64,000 nucleotides of DNA from Acytostelium subglobosum LB1 (Eukaryota > Evosea > Eumycetozoa > Acytosteliales > Acytosteliaceae), in assembly GCF_000787575.1 (NCBI RefSeq), contig NW_012236489.1:1-64000 (forward strand). The letters run 5' to 3'. A model generated the notes under the pieces. That model was given only the letters and a program-made list of their open reading frames with translations, was not told the origin of the DNA and did not search any database. This document shows positions 23,784 to 35,414 of this stretch, piece after piece. A program made the translations under genes and the position numbers. Positions within the stretch are counted from its first letter, which is position 1. Every line of letters begins with the position of its first letter.

Positions 23784-26330
23784 CTACTGAGATGAGTGGA
23801 GTGCAAGAGCACAGTCATAGCAATAGGCACAGCCTTTGACCTCGTAGAAGTTAAGGTTGGGGAATGGTGAGTAACATCCCTTGCAAGAGAAACAACGGTT
23901 GTTGTTGTGATATCTCTGGCCAAGAACCTTAATGACTCCCTCACCTCTAGAAACGATCTGCTGTTGGCAGCCATTGCACACCTCCACCTTTGGAGCGGTG
24001 GCGCGCTGGACACATCCGTGGCACCATGGCTTGCCCTCGTATTGGTAGAACTCATTGTCTGGGAACGATGTTCCACAAGAGTTACACTTGAAACATTCGG
24101 CATGGAATGAGTTGCTGAGTGCTGAAACGACTGTGCCAAGGATAGCCTGGTCGCAGCCTGCACAGATCTTGTGGTCAACGAATCTGCGCTCGTAGCACTG
24201 CTCACAGTATGGCTGATCGTCGTGAACAACGTAGCTCTGAATTTGAGAGTTACAACTATAATGAGTGTGTCGGTGTTGGTGTTAGCTATGTTTGGGAGTT
24301 TGTTGTCAATCAATCAATCAAACTTACTCGTTACAGGTAAAGTGCTCAACGTGCCATGCTCTGTCCATTGCCTTGTAGTGGCTTCCTTCAATGTGCTGCT
24401 TGCAACGGTGACAAGATAGAGCATTGTGCTGAGGTGGAACGACTGGAGTTGGGTCGTATGATTTGGTCGATGCTGCTGTTGTTGTTTTGTTGTTGAAGGA
24501 GGTAGTGTTTTTGGTGGAGGATGGCTTGCTGAATGCTGCAGGCTCCTGGTATGGTGGAACGTAAGGAGTGGGCTCATAGGTTTGGATGGGCTCTGGCTCT
24601 GGCTCTGGCTCATAGGTTGGAGTTGGCTCATAGGTTGGGGTTGTGGACTCGTAAGTTGGAGTTGGCTCATACGAAGGAATGGGCTCTGGCTCAGGCTCAA
24701 GGACTGGAACAGAGACAATCTCTGGCTCGTACTCGGGCTCTGGCTCTGGAATGACAACAAGTGCTGGAGCTGGTGCTGGTGCAGATGCTGGCTTGATAAC
24801 CGGTGCCGACTTGAGAACTGGGGCGGACTTGAGCACTGGTGCAGCCTTGAATGTGGAGGTTGGCTTGACAACTGGAGCTGGGGTTGGAGTATACTTGGGC
24901 TTGACAACCTCTGGCTCGACTGGTGCAACAGGCTTGACCACTGGGGATGTGGAGGAGGTGAATGATGGCTGCTTGGTGACAACTGGAGTTGGCTTGTTGT
25001 TGAATGATGAGGTCAATGAAGTTGCCGATGGTTGCTTTGTGACGACTGGTGGCTGCTTTGTGACTGGTGCCGATGTCGTGGTGGATGTGTGAACTGCAGT
25101 TTGGACTCTTCCCACAGTGACTGGGGCAGGAGTAGTGCCTGGGTTGACCCAGTTGACCTGAGTCTTTCCGAAACCTCCAACAGACTTTGTTGTGACTGGA
25201 GCAGGTTGTGCTTTGAATGTGTTGTTGGTGGTGGTGTTTGGAGTTGATCCAAAGTTTGAAGGACGACCACTTGGTGTAATATTGCTCTCGACACTGACGA
25301 CACTGTTCTGCTTGACCAGTTGTGGCTGGGCTCTAACTGGCTCTGGCTCTGGAGTTCTGACGGGCTCTGGCTCTGGAGTTCTGATTGGCTCTGGCTCTGG
25401 AGATCTGACTGGCTCTGGAGTTGGAACGAAGACTGGCTCTGGTGCTTGGTAAGGGACTGGAGCTGGTGCTGGAGTTGACACCTTGGTGACTGGCTTGAGT
25501 ACCACGGATGGAGCTGGAGTAGGAGTGGGTGCTTGTTTAACTGGCTCAATTGGTGCAGATGGCTTCTTGACGTTTGCAGATGGCTTTGACCATGGTGCAG
25601 CAGAGCTCTTGGCTACTGCTGGGCTTGGGGCAGAGGTCTTGGCAACAACTGGTGTAGTGGACTTTGGTGGTGCTGTCCTAAGAACACCAGTGGATGGCTT
25701 GAGAGCCACAGCATGACCGACAGCGTTGACAGTGTTTGTCTTTGGAGAAGCAGCTGGTGCGGGTGATGAATCACCACCCTTTCCAGTGTCGATACCTCCT
25801 CTACTCTTGAGCTTTGGCATACCGCCTGCAAAGATATCACCGAATCCAGAGGGACCACCTCCAACGGTTGGTCTACCACCACCACCGCCGCCGCCACCAC
25901 CGCTGCTAATGCCACCACCGCCACCGCCACCACCTGATCTCATTGGTGCTATAGATATGGAAAGGGATTCAATAAGATTAGTAACCAACTTCTTGAATCA
26001 TTACAATTTTGACTCTCTCACTCTAACTCTCTATTGCTGAACTCTGCGCCATTTCTCGCCACAACCAACACCGCCTGCCATCACCATCATCATCATCTTC
26101 TTCAAAGCCATACCATCTGACTTCTTATCGTTGGGCTTGACCTTCTTGAGCTTGGAGGAGTTGAAGCCTTGAATAGAACCCAAAAGAGCATTCCTGCCTG
26201 GGTTTGCAGAGGGAGGGGGAGGTCCTGGAGGAGGAGGAGGTCCTGGAGGAGGAGGAGGTGGAGGAGGAGGTGGACCTCCCATTGGAGGAGGTGGAGGAGC
26301 AGATGAATCAATTGTGTCAATGTCTTCCAT
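23784..26330 (-). CDS. WIP/verprolin-like protein with three C-terminal LIM domains
   Basis: Three exons (26114-26330, 24328-25948, 23784-24255) encode 769 residues. The start is the ATG at 26330. A polyproline stretch (profilin/SH3 ligand) precedes a WH2 actin-binding motif ([14 protein letters not shown] ... LKKV). A Gly-rich region then ends in [11 protein letters not shown], as in the WIP N-terminus. A long Pro/Val/Thr/Glu repeat region follows (PEPEP, TPAPAP and YEPTP units). Where WIP has its WASP-binding end, this protein has LIM domains: [14 protein letters not shown]..., [14 protein letters not shown]... and [14 protein letters not shown]..., each with the Cys/His pattern for two zincs. 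It likely links actin assembly to LIM partners. The first two residues of a LIM1 Cys pair straddle the second intron. Confidence 0.88.
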
Positions 26331-26881
26331 TGAATAAAGTGCTAACAACTAATATAATAGATAGATAAAAGATAGTGAATATTTGTATGTATGAATGTAA
26401 GAATGAATGTGGATAACAAGTTGATGAAAGCACCATCATTTAATTAATAAGGATCTGAGATAGATACTTGCTGGTGGAGTGTGTGTTTGCATAATAATTC
26501 AATCTTGGTGGGTCATTTTGGGTGGTCCAAAATTATCTGAAATCTGTGTGTGCCACTTTGATCATAACAGAGTCTGTTTGTTTGGTTGATTGGTTAGTGT
26601 TCATCAGATTACTAGTAGTAAGGGAACAACTGTTTGACTTGACCAACATGTACACGACAACACTACTACTTGCCATAACTCACATGAAAATGCATGGGGC
26701 TAGTTCATCGCTCCACAATGTTCGTCGACCGAGTTTCAATGTCCAACCACAATGGAAGGAGGTAAAGACCAACCATGTGATCACATAAATATTAATATAA
26801 ATTAATTTAATGGTAGTACTTGTCTCATTCAATCAATCATTAATGAGATAGGTATGTAGGTATGTAGGTAGGTAGATAGGT
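26331..26881. other. Spacer between two minus-strand genes
   Basis: AT-rich, with TAGG/TAGA repeats near 26845-26880. An 88-codon plus-strand ORF (26522-26788) has no coding character. The WIP-LIM promoter is not here; this lies upstream of it and downstream of nothing but the kinase 3' end. Confidence 0.5.
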
Positions 26882-28411
26882 TTAAATATCGTACTCTTCA
26901 TAGTCCTCCTCGTTGAAATCTTCATCGTCATCTTCGTGTTGTGGTTGGTATCCAGAGAAATCGTCATTGTATACAACGGTCACTGGTTCGTCATCCTCCT
27001 CCACTACCACTGGCTTTTGTTGTGCTGCTGGTTTACTGTTGTTGTTTGTTGGTTTGGTTGGCGATGGTTTGGCTGGCTGTTGTTGTTGCTGCTGTTGAGG
27101 CTGAGTGACTTGCTTGGGCAATGGCTTGGGCACTGGTTTGTTTGCTACTTGTGATGGTGCTGGACTGGCATTTGGATTGTTGGGTGGCCATGCTGCGGCC
27201 TTCTTGGCAACCTCTGAATTCTTGTTTGGTGATGGTTTACTGGCAGAGGACGATGGTGGAGGCGTCTTATTGTAGTTGCTGTTGTTGTTATATTGCTGCT
27301 GCTGTTGTGGAGGTATCTTTTGTGAAACAGGACGTGATCTTCCTGTTGACTGTTGATTGTTCTTTCGCATGATTGATGCTGTCTTGGTGTTGGAGTTGAG
27401 CACGACAACTGAACCCTTGAGTGACTCTGCCTTCTTTTGTGATTCGACTGCAGCCTGATCCGACTCCTCCATCTGCTTGATCTTCTCCTCACGCTTCTGC
27501 TTGAGCAGAGGGATACACTCTCCGACCAGGTTCTGTAAGATCTGGGACGACGATCCCTTGAGAATGAATGGATGGCTCAGCAGCTGCTGTGCCGATGGTC
27601 GCGAGGCGGGATTCATCGAAAGACATATCTTGACAAAGTCGTGGAACTCTGGCGACCACTCGGTCTGCGACTTGAGAGTGGGAGGTGGCTGGTGTGGAAT
27701 GGTGAAGATGACACGTGATGGTGGGATGTCGAAGCGAGGTGGAACTGATTCAGCAATCTCTATTGCTGTGATACCGAGTGACCAAATGTCTGCCTTTTGG
27801 TCGTAACCTTGACCCATGATGATTTCCGGTGCCATCCAGTAGGGTGATCCAATCACGGTCTTCATCTTTTGACCGTGCTCGGCAATGGTTGACACTCCAA
27901 AGTCTGCCAGCTTTGGCAGTCCCTCTTCGTCGAGCAGTACGTTTCCAGCTTTGATGTCACGATGAGTGGTTCTCTTTGAGTGAAGATAGACCAGACCCTT
28001 GACTACACCGGCACAGACGGCGGCGATCTCATCCTCGGTCAGACGCTTGCCGCACAGCTCTATGATGTCCAGCAGTGAGCCACCCTTGCAGTACTCCATG
28101 ACGATGAGCAGCATGGATGACTTTAGGTAGCAGCCCTTGTACTCGACAATGAATGGACAGTCTATGGACTCTCTTAGAATATCGATCTCCTTGACCAGAT
28201 TGGTGTTTGTCTCGATGTCCTCAGCAGTGACCTCTACAAACTTGCAAGCGATCAGACGATTGCCATTCTGATCACGATCCTTTTTCTTCATCCACCTACA
28301 AGCACACACAGTTCCAAAGCTTCCACTTCCAACAACCTCTACGATTTGGAAAATCAACTCTGGGTCATCTTTTGATACCCTATTGCTAAAGAATTGTTCA
28401 ATTTCACTCAT
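26882..28411 (-). CDS. STE20/germinal-centre-type protein kinase
   Basis: Single exon, 509 residues. The kinase domain (about 18-285) is complete: glycine loop GSGSFGTV, ATP-lysine in LIACKFVEV, HRDIKAGN catalytic loop, DFGVS, and the STE20-type GSPYWMAPEI with ITAIEIAE. The tail has a charged coil, then Pro/Gln/Asn-rich sequence and a very acidic end (DDDEDFNEEDYEEYDI). This is the layout of dictyostelid MST/GCK kinases (dst, krs, svk groups). The exact paralogue is not certain. No SARAH domain was recognised. Confidence 0.93.
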   Translation of the reverse strand: MSEIEQFFSNRVSKDDPELIFQIVEVVGSGSFGTVCACRWMKKKDRDQNGNRLIACKFVEVTAEDIETNTNLVKEIDILRESIDCPFIVEYKGCYLKSSMLLIVMEYCKGGSLLDIIELCGKRLTEDEIAAVCAGVVKGLVYLHSKRTTHRDIKAGNVLLDEEGLPKLADFGVSTIAEHGQKMKTVIGSPYWMAPEIIMGQGYDQKADIWSLGITAIEIAESVPPRFDIPPSRVIFTIPHQPPPTLKSQTEWSPEFHDFVKICLSMNPASRPSAQQLLSHPFILKGSSSQILQNLVGECIPLLKQKREEKIKQMEESDQAAVESQKKAESLKGSVVVLNSNTKTASIMRKNNQQSTGRSRPVSQKIPPQQQQQYNNNSNYNKTPPPSSSASKPSPNKNSEVAKKAAAWPPNNPNASPAPSQVANKPVPKPLPKQVTQPQQQQQQQPAKPSPTKPTNNNSKPAAQQKPVVVEEDDEPVTVVYNDDFSGYQPQHEDDDEDFNEEDYEEYDI

Positions 28412-29114
28412 CTCTATGACTTATTTATATATATATATGTAAATATTAAAGTTATTATGTGATTTATATTTATATGACTATTATTACAATTATATTTGAT
28501 CCAAAGTGTTATAAATATTATATTTATATAAATTTAGTAATACAAGTAGTAAATGATTTGAATGAAGAATGGATGTGATACATAAGTATGATAATCATTC
28601 ATTCATAACAGTTGGTTGCAGCATTGGAAAAGGTCTATGACAACTATTACTACTGGCGTTATTAGAAGCAAACAAAAAATCTCTCTCTTATTTGTTAATT
28701 CACCCACTTAGATCGCGATTTTGGGTTCTCTTTGCAACCCTATGAGCAAACCTTTTTAATTTCTGATCAGTACCTCAAAAGACAATAAGATACTTTAAAA
28801 GTAATAAATAGGTAAACATATAAATAAATATAATGAGGACCATTTTCATTGACAATGATTAAGATTCATTATCCGGATAATTGATTCTTTGCCATGTCCT
28901 TCTATACAATCAGTCAATCAGATACCCCAAACAGATTGGCGCTCGTTGATGTGGAGAGAGTTTTGAGAGCTTGTTGTTGTTGTTTTTTGACAAACACTTT
29001 CAAATAATTTTTTTAATTGGTGTGTTTGGAGAGTGTACTCACCCTTCAAGAAAAGACCAAGACACTCTGACCATTTACTTACTTATCGCCCCATACTTGT
29101 TGTTGTGACATTAT

Positions 29115-29149
<35 letters not shown>

Positions 29150-29235
29150 CAACATCACGTATAACATATACATCATCATTATCATCATTATTACACATAA
29201 ACACTACATATATTTATAAACTACAGAAACAAACA
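28412..29235. other. Divergent spacer, kinase and spg1 promoters
   Basis: No gene seen in 824 bp. Very AT-rich near the kinase; (AG)n at about 29120-29143; ATC repeats just before spg1. A GC-rich octamer region near 28712 (GATCGCGA) is notable only for being unlike its surroundings. Confidence 0.6.
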
Positions 29236-29919
29236 ATGGACGAGCAATTCACAGCAGCATCAAGTGACAAGAAGAATAATGTTGTGGTCAAGGTTGGAAT
29301 GGTTGGCGACAGTCAGATCGGTAAAACATCACTGATGGTCAAGTACGTCGAGGGCACCTTTGACGAGGATTACATTCAGACGCTCGGTGTCAACTTTATG
29401 GAGAAGACCATCTCGATCAGAGGCACAGAGATCACATTCTCCATTTGGGATCTCGGTGGTCAGAGAGAGTTTGTCAACATGCTGCCCCTAGTGTGCAATG
29501 ACGCCGTTGCCATACTGTTTATGTTTGATCTGTCGAGAAAGTCAACACTCAACAGTGTCAAGGAATGGTATAGACAGGCTCGTGGCTTCAACAAGACTGC
29601 CATTCCCTTTTTGATCGGAACAAAGTTCGATGTATTTGTAACACTACCAGCTGAAGATCAAGAGGAGATTACTAAACAGGTAAGGTTTCAGGGTTTGATT
29701 GATTGATTGATTGACGTTCAGTTATACTAACAACAACAACAACATATGATATAGGCACGTAAGTTTGCTAGTGCTATGAAGTCACCATTGATCTTCTGTT
29801 CTACGGCGCACTCGATCAACGTTCAAAAGATATTCAAGATCGTCATCAGCAAAGCATTCGATCTCAACTGCACCATACCAAAGATTACAAACGTTGGCGA
29901 GCCACTGTTGGAATATTAA
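29236..29919 (+). CDS. spg1: Spg1/Tem1-family small GTPase
   Basis: Two exons (29236-29679, 29755-29919) encode 202 residues. The P-loop GDSQIGKTS, switch region [20 protein letters not shown] and the unusual G4 motif GTKFD identify the septum-promoting GTPase family, which triggers the mitotic-exit/septation kinase cascade. There is no C-terminal prenylation cysteine, as is normal for this family. Gene and length match the dictyostelid orthologue. Confidence 0.95.
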
Positions 29920-30617
29920 TATGTTGTTGTTGAGTGTTCATCTGAATGATGTCTACAACATACATACTCATACATCATAACGCCGATTACTCTCTTTATT
30001 AACAACCTGCTACAACTACAACAACAACAACAATACCAACAAACAAACAATCAATCAATCAAACCAACTTTGCGCAACATCACTTGAACACCTTAATGGT
30101 GCCAGGTCGATTGGACCAATGACTTGGAAACTCGAACAAGTTATCAGGTACATTACAGTTCCTTTATTATCTTCATTCATCAATATCATCTCACCATAAC
30201 ATCAACAACAACGTCGACGACGACCATATCGTCATTCATTCATTCATTCATCAATCATTACCAACCAACCAACCAACCAACCAACCAACCAACCAACCAG
30301 CACCTCTTGTATTTAACCTTCTACCAGGCAACCAAACGTAACAATGCCAACTGTTGTTCAACAACAGCAAGCAGTGTGGCACACCATAATATGTTAGATC
30401 TACGATTGGGATAGAGTAGTCAACGAACAATCACTTGTAATAAAGCATTTCATTAGAAGTATAACTTAAGCCACTTATGTTCCACCATGATTGACACAAC
30501 AGTCCAACCTGTTTGTAATGAACTTTAACGTTAGATGATCGCTACTTCTAGTACTTTATTGTGTACTGACAAGAGGCAGACACTAACTGATGCCTGATGT
30601 CCCTGCTGTTCATGAAC
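29920..30617. other. Spacer with CCAA repeat
   Basis: No gene seen. It contains AACAAC runs (30008-30035) and about nine CCAA units at 30260-30299. A 96-codon ORF across the repeat (30124-30414) has repeat-driven composition and is not supported. Confidence 0.55.
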
Positions 30618-31220
30618 CTAAACCTGCTCGACCTGCTCAAGTGGACCCTCCAGGTATTCGCGAAGCTTCTGGGCTTTAATCTTGAGGAATCCGAATTCGA
30701 TCGATGTGTCAGCATATATACAGAGCAGCAGCTTGGCTACCTTTGTAACAACGAGTCTGCCATCCTATGAGTGTTTGAATGATAGAATGGAGTGAGATGT
30801 CTGTTTGTTGTTGTTCTATGCTGTGTCACACTCCACTGTTGATTACACATACTTCACAATCAATGAGTTGATACTGGAGGTCATCATTGCGTTCATATGA
30901 TGAGAATATACTAGATGAGATGGCAGAGACGATCTTTGATGTGCTGTGATCAGTGTTTGGTGCCTCTGCGCATGCAATGAGTGATCCATCGTCTTTCATT
31001 AATCTAGAAATGGGTTGTAATCAACGTTATATTGTGTTAAATCTATGTTGTTGATGATGACGCTGAATAGAGACACATTGTTTGTTGACGCTAAAGAGAT
31101 CTAAAACTAGTAGGAGTAGTTCTAAATCAAAGGAATAAATGACACATACAATACACCCTTTACATCATTTCCGTTGATAGCCTGTTGCAACACCTGTGGA
31201 ATAACCTTTGATCTCAACAT
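30618..31220 (-). CDS. lamtor2: Ragulator subunit LAMTOR2 (roadblock fold)
   Basis: Three small exons (31150-31220, 30853-31003, 30618-30764) join to 122 residues with correct phase. The protein aligns by eye along the whole length with LAMTOR2: LRSKVIPQVLQQAINGNDV, DDGSLIACAEAPN, SSIFSSYERN, IDCEDGRLVVTKVAKLLLC, FGFLKIKAQKLREYLEGPL. LAMTOR2 is a core part of the lysosomal Ragulator complex that holds Rag GTPases and TORC1. Each exon is too short to stand out as an ORF, so the gene is easy to miss. Confidence 0.93.
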
Positions 31221-31442
31221 TGTTGTTTGTTGTCTATGTATATATATTATATGTATGTATGTAAGTATGTATGATTAAAACAATATCTCTGTGGATGTTT
31301 GTTGTTGTGGTCAACATCCTTCACCATTAGAGCTTTCTACTGAAAAAACAAAATAAAAAAATCGACTCGAAGTTGGAAACGACCATTCATCCATCCTTCC
31401 AGTTTGATCAACTTGTCCAACAACAACAACACATAATATATA

Positions 31443-33116
31443 TTATTGATTGGCAGTGGAGGTAGCGGTAGCCATAGTCGTAGTTGTAGTAGTTGTAGTA
31501 GTGTTGTTCTCATCAGGTCTTCCCAAATACTTAATTTGACGATAGTGTGGCACACGATCTCTTGGACCCTTTTGCTGTTGTCTCTTTCTTGGGGGCGCAG
31601 GTGGTGGATTGTTAAAGGTCTCTATCAAATCGTTGAAGGGCAATGGGTATGGATCCAAACACTCTTTGAACCAAATGGTGAACAGCTGTTGCTTGGCCTC
31701 AAAGTCTGCAATCTCTTTGTACACCGTGCCATACTTGAAGGCGTCGATCTCGGCCTTGTTGTCGTCAAACAGCAGATCGCCATGCACACTGCCAAACTTC
31801 TGTGTCCATATCTCGTACAGACAACGATCCAACAAGAGACCGGCACCTGGCGCCATAGGCAAGTTGAATTGCTTGTGTGCAAATGTGGCTTCGACCTGCT
31901 TCCTCATCGTCTCGATGGCCTCCTCCTCCGATGCCATATCATAGTAGTAGCCTTTGCGCAAGAACTGCATAGTGACACCAACCATCTTACGAATCTGATG
32001 CAACATGAAGCTCTGTCCTGTGATGTTCAGCGCAACCATCTCAATGCCTTCCAGTACGAATGGTTCTGTACACTAGTGAGTTCGCGAGTTAGAGGGGATA
32101 TGTTGTATCAAAATCAGCAACAAGTATAACCTTACCTCGAATGAATTGATTGTTCTGACGGCAGATGGATCGTTGCTCTCCTTCTTGGAGGTGTAGTTGT
32201 GATATCTGTGTGTTCCAAGGAATAGCTTGAGGACATTGTTAACTCTCTCACGCTCCTTCTCGTCAAACTTGAATGTGGCTGGTCGGTTGGTGGCGTAGAT
32301 TGGCTCAAAGGAGAAGGTCGGTGTGATGTAGACGTATTGTCTGCGATCGACACAGTTCTTGGCGTGGAATGTGTTGTTCACTCGCTTGATGCCAAAGATG
32401 TGGATGTCTGATGGTAACTGCTTGTTGATCGCATCCTTCATCTCTTCCAAAGTGGGTGGATCATACTCTAGTTTGCACGAGACCATGTTCCTCAGAGCGG
32501 ACACACCCTTGTCAGTTCTGGCACATCTGATCCAATCGATCTTCCTGTGACTGTACATGTTGTCTGGGGTGATGCCACCCACCTTGAAGATTGCCTTCTC
32601 CATTTCCTCCTCAATGGTTGGACATCCAGGGTTCCTGATTGTGAATGTGAATGTGTTAGAGGATAGAGAAAGAGAGGACACTACTAGTATATCATATGGT
32701 TGTACATACTTTTGCATTCCCTTGTAATTTGTTCCAGAGTAACCTACACAAATGACAACCTTCTTCTTCTTGGTGTCAGCTGTTGTGATCTTGTGTGGCG
32801 TCTGCAATTCGATCAACTGCTCCTTGGTCAGCATTGGTGGAGCAACACGTCCCCTTGGCTTTTGCTTCTCATCATCAAAGTCTTCGCCACCATCGTCATC
32901 ACCTCCAGACTCTTCTTCATCTTCTTCGACTTGGGTGGTGTTAGTCTTTAGTTTCTTTGACTGAGCTGCTGCTGCTGATGTTGTTGTGTCATTCGTTCCT
33001 TCTACTATTGATGCAATTGGTTGATCTTCTGATTGTGTTGTGCTGCTGATTGTTGGTTGATCAGTTGAACAGGATTCATCTATCGTTCTCTTGTTGTTAT
33101 CGTTACTCGTATCCAT
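31443..33116 (-). CDS. pus1: tRNA pseudouridine synthase PUS1 (TruA family)
   Basis: Three exons (32710-33116, 32136-32634, 31443-32072) encode 511 residues. A disordered acidic N-terminus (1 to about 110) is followed by the TruA fold: VVICVGYSGTNYKGMQK, the catalytic aspartate in RCARTDKGVSAL, FHAKNCVDRRQYVY, GTHRYHNYTSKK, EPFVLEGIEMVAL and SFMLHQIRKMVG. It isomerises uridines in tRNA and some snRNA/mRNA sites. PUS1 fits better than PUS3 because of the RTDKGVSA context and the VEATF-like C-terminal part. A Thr-rich stretch near the end is encoded by ACTACA repeats. Confidence 0.94.
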
Positions 33117-33664
33117 TATTATTATTATTACTGTGATTATTTCAGAAAGACGAATGAAATATGATCATATTTCGTGTATTTGTTTCACACTCGACTAGAC
33201 TCATTCTATTATTAATGCTAAGTTTATCTGAGTGTTTAGTTTCAACTCTATCAACCAACAATGAATAGAGTAACATAGACAGTATATTATCATTGGCATC
33301 ACCAACCAAGGAACCTTGGCAACCTAAAAAAAGAAGTCCTACTGTCTTTTGGATAGTGTATGATAGTGATATCATCTTTAGAGATAGACCTAGTATGCAA
33401 GCTGGTCTTCTACCTATGAACTTCTTACCTGACACCCAATATCAGTTTCCTACACGGTAATGAATGTTCAACATAACTCCGATCTGCCTCAAAAAGGAGT
33501 TGGAGGATTCTTTCGGGTCTGTTGGGGGTGGGTCTTATTCGGATTCTCAACGCCCAACGGCAGTTGTTTCAATCAACTACAACTATTACTACTGCTACTA
33601 CTACTACTTATACACATACATATATATATATATATATCTTACCAATCCATCTACTTAGTGCAAG
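33117..33664. other. Divergent spacer, PUS1 and alkaline phosphatase promoters
   Basis: No confident gene. A 97-codon minus-strand ORF (33142-33435) has a mildly coding look but no recognised family. An ACT/TAT-rich run lies at 33580-33640. Confidence 0.5.
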
Positions 33665-35304
33665 ATGGACACTTCTCCTGGTACCTTCCTCTTGGAAGAT
33701 GAATTGTAAGAACTGCAGAGAGTCGTCTAGTCCAACATGAAGCGTATGCTTACAATCTCACTATCCGGCCCATCGATACATACATTAGTGATCCACAGAA
33801 ATATGAGAGGAAGAAGAGATTAAAGAGATGGTTAATGATCGGAGGAGTATGTGTAGTGGTGCTGCTGGCTCTCGGTCTTATAATAGGTTTGTTGGTACCA
33901 AAGCACAAGACTCACCGCCCACTCAACGTCATTATCATGATTGGCGATGGCTTTGGTCCGGCTGCCGCGACAATGGCTCGCCTTGCCCAGGCCCACATGA
34001 ATGGCGTTCCTTTCATGCCACTCAAACTGGATGCCCACCTTGTCGGCACCGTGCGCACCGCATCGTACAGCAGCGATGTGACCGACTCGGCAGCTGGCGC
34101 CACTGCTTACGCCACTGGCTACCACACCAACAATGACGCCGTCAGCGTCGACCACAACTACAAACCAGTTGGAACGCTCTTTGAGGCTGCCCGAATTAAG
34201 GGCATGCGCACAGGTGTCATCACCACAACTCGCGTCACAGATGCCACGCCAGCCTGTTTCTACGCCCACTCTACAACACGCAAGACCGAGGGCTTCATCG
34301 CCGCGCAGATGATGGACAAAGACCTCACTGTGGCGCTGGGAGGTGGATCGCAGTTCTTTAACCAAACCTTGATGGACATGGCACTTGCCAACCAATATAC
34401 TATAGTGAACAACCGCACAGACATGCTCGGCGTCACCAAGGGCAAGATACTCGGCTTGTTTACTCCCCACGACCTCCCCTACGACATTGACAGGATCAAC
34501 CAGAACATGACAGAGATCCCTTCGCTCAAGGATATGACCATCAAGGCACTGGAGCTGCTGGCACAGGACAACGAGCATGGCTTCATCATCATGGTCGAGG
34601 GTGCCAAGATCGACTTGGCCGGCCACAGCAATGACGCGGCCACACAGATCTACGAGACACTCAACTTTGACGACACTTTCAACACGGTGCTAGAGTTTGC
34701 AGCCAAAGACAAGAACACCCTGGTTCTGGCCACGGCCGACCACGAGACAGGGGGCCTCACGCTGGGTTTCCAGCCCGACCCGCATGTCTACCCAACCTAC
34801 AGGTGGCTGCCGGATGTGCTGCTCAACTTCACCGGTTCTGCCGCCACTATGGGGAAGGAGATCTTTGCAACGAATGTCACGGGCGCCAGCGCCGCCACCA
34901 ACATCTCGGTGATCAACTCGGTAGTCAACAAGTACTACACGCCAGGCAACTGGGACCAGTCGCCCTACAACTTCACCACGGGAGAGCTGGACCTCTTGCA
35001 ATCGTTCTGGAGCCAAAACAGCAACAGCTCATTCGCCTACTTCCTCGGCCGCTTTATGTCACAGCGTGCTTTGATCGGCTTCACAACCACCGGACACACT
35101 GGAGTGGACGTCAACCTATACTCATACTACTCTGGAGACGACAGCGATCTCAAGCAGGCATTGGTTGAGAAACTGCATGCCAACGTAGAGAACATTGATG
35201 TTGCACAATTCATCGAGGATATGCTGGACTTGGACTTGGAGACAGTGACACTCTCGTTGGTCAACTTCAATCCAGGTGTAATCCCACCATTCCCTCCATC
35301 ATAA
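33665..35304 (+). CDS. alp: Alkaline phosphatase, N-terminally membrane anchored
   Basis: Two exons: 33665-33705 and 33789-35304; 518 residues. The short first exon (MDTSPGTFLLEDE) was placed because its GTAAGA donor and the TAG acceptor at 33786-33788 restore the frame exactly. Basic residues KYERKKRLKRW precede one span (about 29-50), so the enzyme domain faces the lumen or outside. Metal and catalytic motifs are complete: IIMIGDGFG, the nucleophile serine in VTDSAAGATAYATG, GHSNDAAT and ATADHETGG. It hydrolyses phosphate monoesters. Codons here are much more GC-rich than in neighbours, suggesting strong expression. Confidence 0.95.
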
Positions 35305-35414
35305 ATGATTGTCTCTACTCGAGTAGAGCAAGAGAGTCTCATGTGTGAATTTCTCACTTTCATTCGTTTATTTATTGTGCCACAAGTTGCAACAGAGATA
35401 TAGATAGTGATAGA

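Noticed and set aside
26522-26788. 88-codon plus-strand ORF
   Set aside because: No coding character, and not joined to any exon by splice signals.
30124-30414. 96-codon plus-strand ORF over the CCAA repeat
   Set aside because: The composition is dictated by the simple repeats and there is no conserved segment.
33142-33435. 97-codon minus-strand ORF in the PUS1/alkaline phosphatase spacer
   Set aside because: No recognised family and no good leader; it sits where two divergent promoters must be. Not excluded, but unsupported.
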